In this document: piece after piece, positions 59,668 to 64,000 of the stretch
How the letters are laid out: the number at the start of each line of letters is the position of its first letter
Numbering within the stretch: the stretch's first letter is position 1
Origin: Solanum dulcamara
Taxonomy: Eukaryota > Streptophyta > Magnoliopsida > Solanales > Solanaceae
Assembly: GCF_947179165.1 (NCBI RefSeq)
Contig: NC_077242.1
Location: forward strand, 38,308,597-38,372,596
DNA: 64,000 nt
Direction of reading: 5' to 3'
The notes under the pieces: model-generated
Seen by the model: only the letters and a program-made list of their open reading frames with translations
Told to the model about the DNA's origin: nothing
The model's database searches: none
Translations under genes and position numbers: made by a program

Positions 59668-60026
59668 TGTTATACCTTGTACTTTTGAACATTGGAGGAT
59701 GTTTGTTTTTCAAAAAGTTTGCCATAGGATCCATGTTGGTTATAAAGTTCTACCCAAGTAGTAATGGTTGAAAATAGGGTTATAAGGATTTGAAAGGAGT
59801 TGGAGGTTGAATAATGAGTCGTGGTACTCAGCTTACTTATATAAGCCACCAACTTGGATGTCTTACGTACTTAAGCTACTTGAGTGCGCGTTGAGCTTAC
59901 CTAGCAAAGATTACATAGGTTCTTAAATTGAGAAGAGGTTATGAAACCACGAAAGAGGCGAAAGAAGGCATAGCACCTACTTAGAAGCAAGTAGGTGATG
60001 CACCTACTTGGACCAAGTAGGTGACA
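59668..60026 (+). mobile_element. element H: 5' LTR, truncated
   Basis: About 360 bases colinear with the first part of the 3' LTR (62547 onward), including the paired CACCTACTTGG/CCAAGTAGGTG arms (60001-60023). After AAGTAGGTGACA it jumps directly to the primer site region, whereas the 3' LTR continues for more than 1.1 kb. The TATA box and everything downstream are therefore missing here. An extra segment of about 20 bases (near 59822-59842) is absent from the 3' LTR. Confidence 0.75.
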
Positions 60027-60030
60027 GAAG

Positions 60031-60042
60031 TGGTATCAGAGC
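60031..60042 (+). promoter_or_regulatory. element H: primer-binding site
   Basis: TGGTATCAGAGC, an exact match to the site complementary to the initiator tRNA-Met 3' end in plant LTR elements; the best-preserved primer site in the window. Confidence 0.85.
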
Positions 60043-60174
60043 AGTTTGGTCCTTGGAGTGTCTACAGACCGTGTCTAGTAGAGTCTTATTTATCGGTGTG
60101 TTGTGCACCACATCTATAAATAGAGCTGTAATATTAAGATGATTCCTCCTTAATGATTTATTCTGTTTACAATA

Positions 60175-61640
60175 ATGCCTTCAAGGAAAGCAGCAACTGC
60201 CCAGAAGGACAAATTAGTAGCAGGGGAAACTAGTCAAACCCTGAGAATTAAAAGGGCGCGTGCCCAGTCTATGGCAGGGGTTGCACTCCAGTCGGCAAGC
60301 TCTACTATACTGCTACTTTTAGAGGAGCATAGAGCAACAACAAGCTCTACTACACTACCACTTTCGAAGAAACATAGGGAAAAAGTAGTTGCAGGACCTG
60401 AGACTCTAGTGCCTGAACCTCCATCCCCATAACCAGGGCCGGAATACAGGGCCATGAGAGATGTGGTTCAATTGCTGACTAGGATAATGGCAGGGCAGTC
60501 TCAAAGGCATGGGCTAAGATCCGATGATGTATATAGACATGACAGCTTAAGGGTTTGTGACTTCCTGACTTGTAACCCTCTAGAGTTTTATGGGTCTAGA
60601 CCCATGGATGACCCACAAGAGTTTATTTGATAGATACAGCATATGTTAACAATAATTAGGGATTCTGAAACTAAGTCTATTAGATTGGCTTTATATCGGC
60701 TGCGTGACATAGCCGTTAATTGGTATGAGTCCTAGGAATTATTAAAAGGCGAGGGTGCTCCTTTAGAAGTCTGGGATGAGCATGTGAAATCCTTCCTTAA
60801 CCACTTTCTACCTCCAGAAATGAAGCGAGCCAGAGTTGATAGATTTCTATAGTTGAGGCAGAATGGTAGGAGTATTATAGATTATAGCCTTGAGTTTGTC
60901 TCGTTGGCGAGGCATGCGCCTACTATTATTGTTGATATGGCTGATAGGGTGCATCGCTATGTGATGGGGATATATCGCCACTTGATTGATAGCTGTATGG
61001 CCATGGCTTCTCAGCCAGGCATGGATATTGCTCGAGTACAAGCATATGCACAAGGGGTGGAGGATCGGCATGGAGGGCGACACCCTGATAGAGATTATGA
61101 TAGTGGCCAACATAAGAAATCTAGGTTGGGTCGTTATTTAGGGAAGTTTTGAGGCGAGCAGCCTCACCAGTACAGTAGGTATCCTTCCCAGCCAGCTCAG
61201 AGTACACCCCGACAGTTTATGGGTAGGGGGTTCAATAGCACAGGGTATTCAAAGGCCGGTCAGAGCTCGCAGATAAATGGGGATTTGCATCAGTCGATGC
61301 CACCTTTGCATCGGGGCCCTCGTTGTGGTAGGTCTCACTTTGGGGAATATGGTTCTGTTCTGGGTGCTTGTTTTACTTGTGTCCGTCAAGGCCATTTCAT
61401 GAGAGATTACCTACTTAAGGGTAAACGAGGTAGTGCAGCCTAGCCTACTGGGTCAGTTGCTGGTTTTTCATCTTCGATGGCTATGCGCCCTATGGGGCAG
61501 GGTATTTAGACATCAGCAGGCTGTGGTAGAGTCCGCGGTGGAACTTCTAGTTCTAGTGGTCCTTCGATTCGCATCTACGCCTTAGTGAGAAGACAGGATC
61601 AGGAGGCGTCACCAGATGTGGTTACAGGTATATTATCAAT
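60175..61640 (+). pseudogene. element H: gag, one frame with nonsense codons
   Basis: The start MPSRKAATAQKDK at 60175 is followed by a Ser/Thr-rich N-terminus. The capsid domain has SRPMDDPQEFI (about 60595-60627), YRLRDIAVNWYES, EVWDEHVKSFLNHFLPPEMK (about 60770-60830), NGRSIIDYSLEFVSLARHAP and DRVHRYVMGI. A knuckle reads CFTCVRQGHFMRDY (about 61371-61410), with Tyr for the last Cys. All these blocks are in one reading frame, broken only by stops at 60430, 60628, 60631, 60733, 60850, 61150, 61441 and 61507, with no frameshift seen. It breaks off where the protease catalytic loop is expected (about 61650). Confidence 0.9.
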
Positions 61641-62546
61641 TTTCTTCCGGAATATATATGCATTGATATTGGGATTCCTATGTGGCTGTAATATGATATG
61701 GTACATATATATATATATATACATGTCGGCCCTATGAGGCACCATTGGTATTTTCTACGTGTAGGTTTTTGTGATGGTAAGAAATATAGAGGAAACTCTG
61801 CCAAAATTTTCCTAAAAATGAACAGAGAATAAGAGGTGGGTTCGTAATGTGCCTTGAAAGGTCGTATCCACCATAATGATAAGATTTGACTAAACTACGA
61901 GTATGGCTGACCTCAAGGAGCGAGTTAATTGCTGACTTGATGACAATAGTAACTAGGAGATCGATATTGGTGTGGTAGAAAGGACCTTAAAAAGACTTGT
62001 GATACTAAAAGGTGCTTTAGAGAAGACTAGTAGATCCTGATAGATGAATATATGAAGGCAATGACCTAATTGATAAACAGGGAGGAATTGTGATGAGTCA
62101 TAGTTAAAGGAGCAATGGTGTGATTGAGAAAAGGGTACAAAAGAAAGAAAATTGGGATGGATAGGAAGTATGAATAAAACAACCCGTGAGATATTAAGGA
62201 TAGTGTGAAGGATAGCAAGGCTATATTTGACTAAAGGGTTAAGTGTTGGCAACAGGGTTATTGGCTACTGATGTTGTAACTTACAAGTAGCACAAGAGAA
62301 AGGATAAGAGATCCTTCCTATGGTAGAATATAAGAGAACTTAAGAGTAAGTAAAGGAAACGAAGCAAGTATGACAACATAGAATATGAGTGTGTGTCCAT
62401 ACAATAAAATACGTAGAGCAGAATAAGTCAAGAAAAGGAAAGACTGTGAATAGAATTGAACGCACTTGGTACATAAATCTCTTGAAATTCTTTTTAGACC
62501 TTATAAGGGTTAACATTCGAGGATGGATGTTCTAAAGAGGGAAGGA
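61641..62546 (+). other. element H: non-coding internal part and polypurine tract
   Basis: No coding domain is recognisable. An (AT)n run lies at about 61704-61722. The end reads ACATTCGAGGATGGATGTTC and then AAAGAGGGAAGGA, a polypurine tract directly before the 3' LTR (TGTTATACCC). The ACATTCGAGGA-type phrase commonly precedes the 3' LTR in this lineage (recalled family knowledge). Confidence 0.7.
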
Positions 62547-64000
62547 TGTTATACCCTGTACTTTTGTACATTGGAACATGTTTTGTTTTCTAAAAGATTG
62601 CCACGGGATCCATGTTGGTTATGAAGTTCTACCTAAGTACTAACGGTTGGAAATAGGGTTATAAGGATTTGGAAGGAGTTGGAGGCCGAATAATGAGTTG
62701 CGTAAGCCACCAACTTGGATGTCTTACGTATTTAAGCTACTTGAGTGTGTATTGAGCTTACGTAGCAAAAATTACATAGGTTTTTAAAGTGAGATGAGAT
62801 TACGAACCCACGGAAGAGGCGAAAGAAGGCATATCACCTACTTGAAAGCAAGTGATGCACCTACTTGGACCAAGTAGGTGACACACCTACTTGAGGTGGG
62901 GCCCACGCTGCCACGTGGTGGTTTTGGATTGGGTGCATGATTGGGGTAGAACCCTAGGGGGCTGCCACATATCACCCTTAGGGAATGCCATGTGGAACCT
63001 TCTAAGGAGGGGTATATAAGTATGTATTGATGACTAATTGCTCATTTTCAGCATCTATACTTAGCCAAAAAACTAGAAAAACGTAGAGAAAGAGAGAGGG
63101 AAGCTACGGGTTGAGGAGAAAGAAAAGGTAAGACACGATTTTGTTCTGTGAATTAATTATTTAAGGTATCCTATGGTGATATGATGGTGTTTAATAATGG
63201 GAAATTTTGATTTGGGGTAGCAGAGAAGTGATACAAATAGTCCACTAATTTTCAGCACGCTAAGGAACTTCCGAGGCTAGGTTTTGGCTAGTTTTGGCCA
63301 ATTTCGGATAAGGTAAGGTCCTTCCTTTCAATTTGAAGTTTATGGTGTTGTTATAGGGTGTACTACACATCTTTTATTCTGCTGTAAGCATAAGAACTTC
63401 GTAGAAATGCTCGACGATAGAAACAAACTAAATTGGAGTCGCTATAGTTGAATTGTTGTCGAAATGAGGTGTTGTGCGTGTGGGGTGCTACTTCAGGTGT
63501 GTGGTGGAGTGTTAAAGGGATGGATCATGGTTTAAATGGGGCATGGGTTCTTCTGGTTTCAGCCACACAACCCCCCGCTTCGTATAGTTAAAGGTTTTAT
63601 GAAATAAAGATTAAAAACCCTCTTTTGGTGTCGTAGTTTTGGGCGAGTTGTTTGGAACTTATATTTCATTGTATTGTGATATTTACATTTTGTATAGCTG
63701 AATTTAGTTTTTTTTGGTTGTCTGTAGGGGTTAGGGACATAATTAGAAATTCAGATAGGGCATATTATAGGGGAGGTGCTGCCCGATTTCTGTTTACTCC
63801 CTAACTAATTAAGGAACTAGTCGAGAAGGCAAGCGAGGAAATGAGTTCTATGAATACTCGTAGGTAATGTAAGATGCTGAAAATTCTAAGTATTTTGATA
63901 CTCATATTGCTTTCATGTTACCTAGGTTCACAGGACGACGAGGCGAACGGGATAAAGAGTAACCCATAAGATGTATGTAAAGCCTATTTTTTCTCTTCTT
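62547..64000 (+). mobile_element. element H: 3' LTR (end outside window)
   Basis: Starts TGTTATACCC after the polypurine tract. The first 335 bases match the 5' LTR, including the CACCTACTTGG/CCAAGTAGGTG arms at 62858-62880. It then continues with U3, a TATA box and downstream non-coding sequence up to the window edge, at least 1.45 kb in total. The end cannot be fixed, as no terminal CA plus target duplication TGCTT is seen. Confidence 0.75.
63013..63020 (+). promoter_or_regulatory. probable TATA box of H 3' LTR
   Basis: TATATAAG in the context GGGGTATATAAGTATG. Transcription would be expected to start about 30 bases downstream, near 63045-63050 (inference). The 5' LTR lacks this segment. 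Confidence 0.6.

Larger units (their letters stand above)
59668..64000 (+). mobile_element. gag-only Ty3/gypsy element H (continues past the window)
   Basis: The 5' LTR starts TGTTATACCTTGTAC at 59668, the primer site is at 60031, gag covers 60175-61640, a non-coding stretch follows, and the 3' LTR starts TGTTATACCCTGTAC at 62547. Protease, RT, RNase H and integrase are absent. The gag is of the Del/Tekay type. The left flank pentamer is TGCTT (59663-59667); the right target duplication is outside the window. Whether pol was lost after insertion or the element moved as a non-autonomous gag-carrying form cannot be decided from one copy. Confidence 0.85.

Noticed and set aside
56319..59771. A 1,150-codon open frame rich in Ser, Phe, Pro and Leu on the + strand, with similar long frames in the other two phases
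   Set aside because: The tract is nearly pure C/T, so stop codons cannot arise; all + frames are open by composition. Repeated phase slips and a microsatellite-like pattern exclude a protein-coding gene.
60031..60042. Primer-binding sites as parts of tRNA genes
   Set aside because: Only the 3'-end complement of a tRNA is present, directly beside LTR ends; no tRNA cloverleaf was seen nearby.
63980..64000. TTTTTTCTCTTCTT at the window end as a resumption of the CT array after element H
   Set aside because: No LTR end (CA) or TGCTT duplication precedes it, and T/C-rich runs occur inside LTRs of this lineage; undecidable without the next bases.

Overview
The window is plant nuclear DNA made almost wholly of nested, decayed retrotransposons. 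I found no intact host gene, tRNA, rRNA or CRISPR array. The pol and gag remnants belong to plant Ty3/gypsy lineages: chromodomain (Del/Tekay-like) elements with long LTRs and a tRNA-Met-type primer site, and one Athila-like element with a 'TGGCACCGTTGCC' primer site. There is also one L1-type LINE remnant. Lineages, LTR style and AT-rich sequence fit a dicot, most likely Solanaceae (pericentromeric heterochromatin); that placement is inference. Every coding domain carries stops or frameshifts, so all are annotated as pseudogenes. I saw no novel functional gene system; the interest lies in insertion architecture and unusual repeats.

Layout. 1-3313 (+): pol tail of a chromodomain element (P), cut by the window edge. 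3340-8019 (-): element A, with internally duplicated gag/protease, leader and 5' LTR. 8020-9957 (-): leader scrap and LTR of element B. 9958-12926 (-): LINE ORF2 remnant. From 12927 an LTR on + (F) begins; by my reading it resumes at 43244-43408 and again at 55199-55955, split by two whole elements, D and G.

Element D (15254-43243, -) is a Del-like element with about 3.5-kb LTRs. Its polyprotein end is split by the Athila-like element E (18800-35511, -) at target duplication TTGGA, and the D reading frame resumes on the far side. E carries two LTR insertions of one related family in opposite orientation: a solo LTR (23232-25241, duplication ACATA) and a fold-back composite LTR (25440-28550, duplication ATTTT). 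Element G (43409-55198, -; ATGCT/ATGCC) is a second complete but dead chromodomain element; its 5' LTR is split by a 3-kb LTR, I (51508-54506; AAAAT).

At the right, the F LTR runs into about 3.7 kb of imperfect CTT/CTC polypyrimidine repeat (55956-59660), followed directly by element H (59668 to beyond 64000, +), a gag-only element with a shortened 5' LTR. Relative ages follow from nesting: LINE before F; F before D and G; D before E; E before its two LTRs; G before I.
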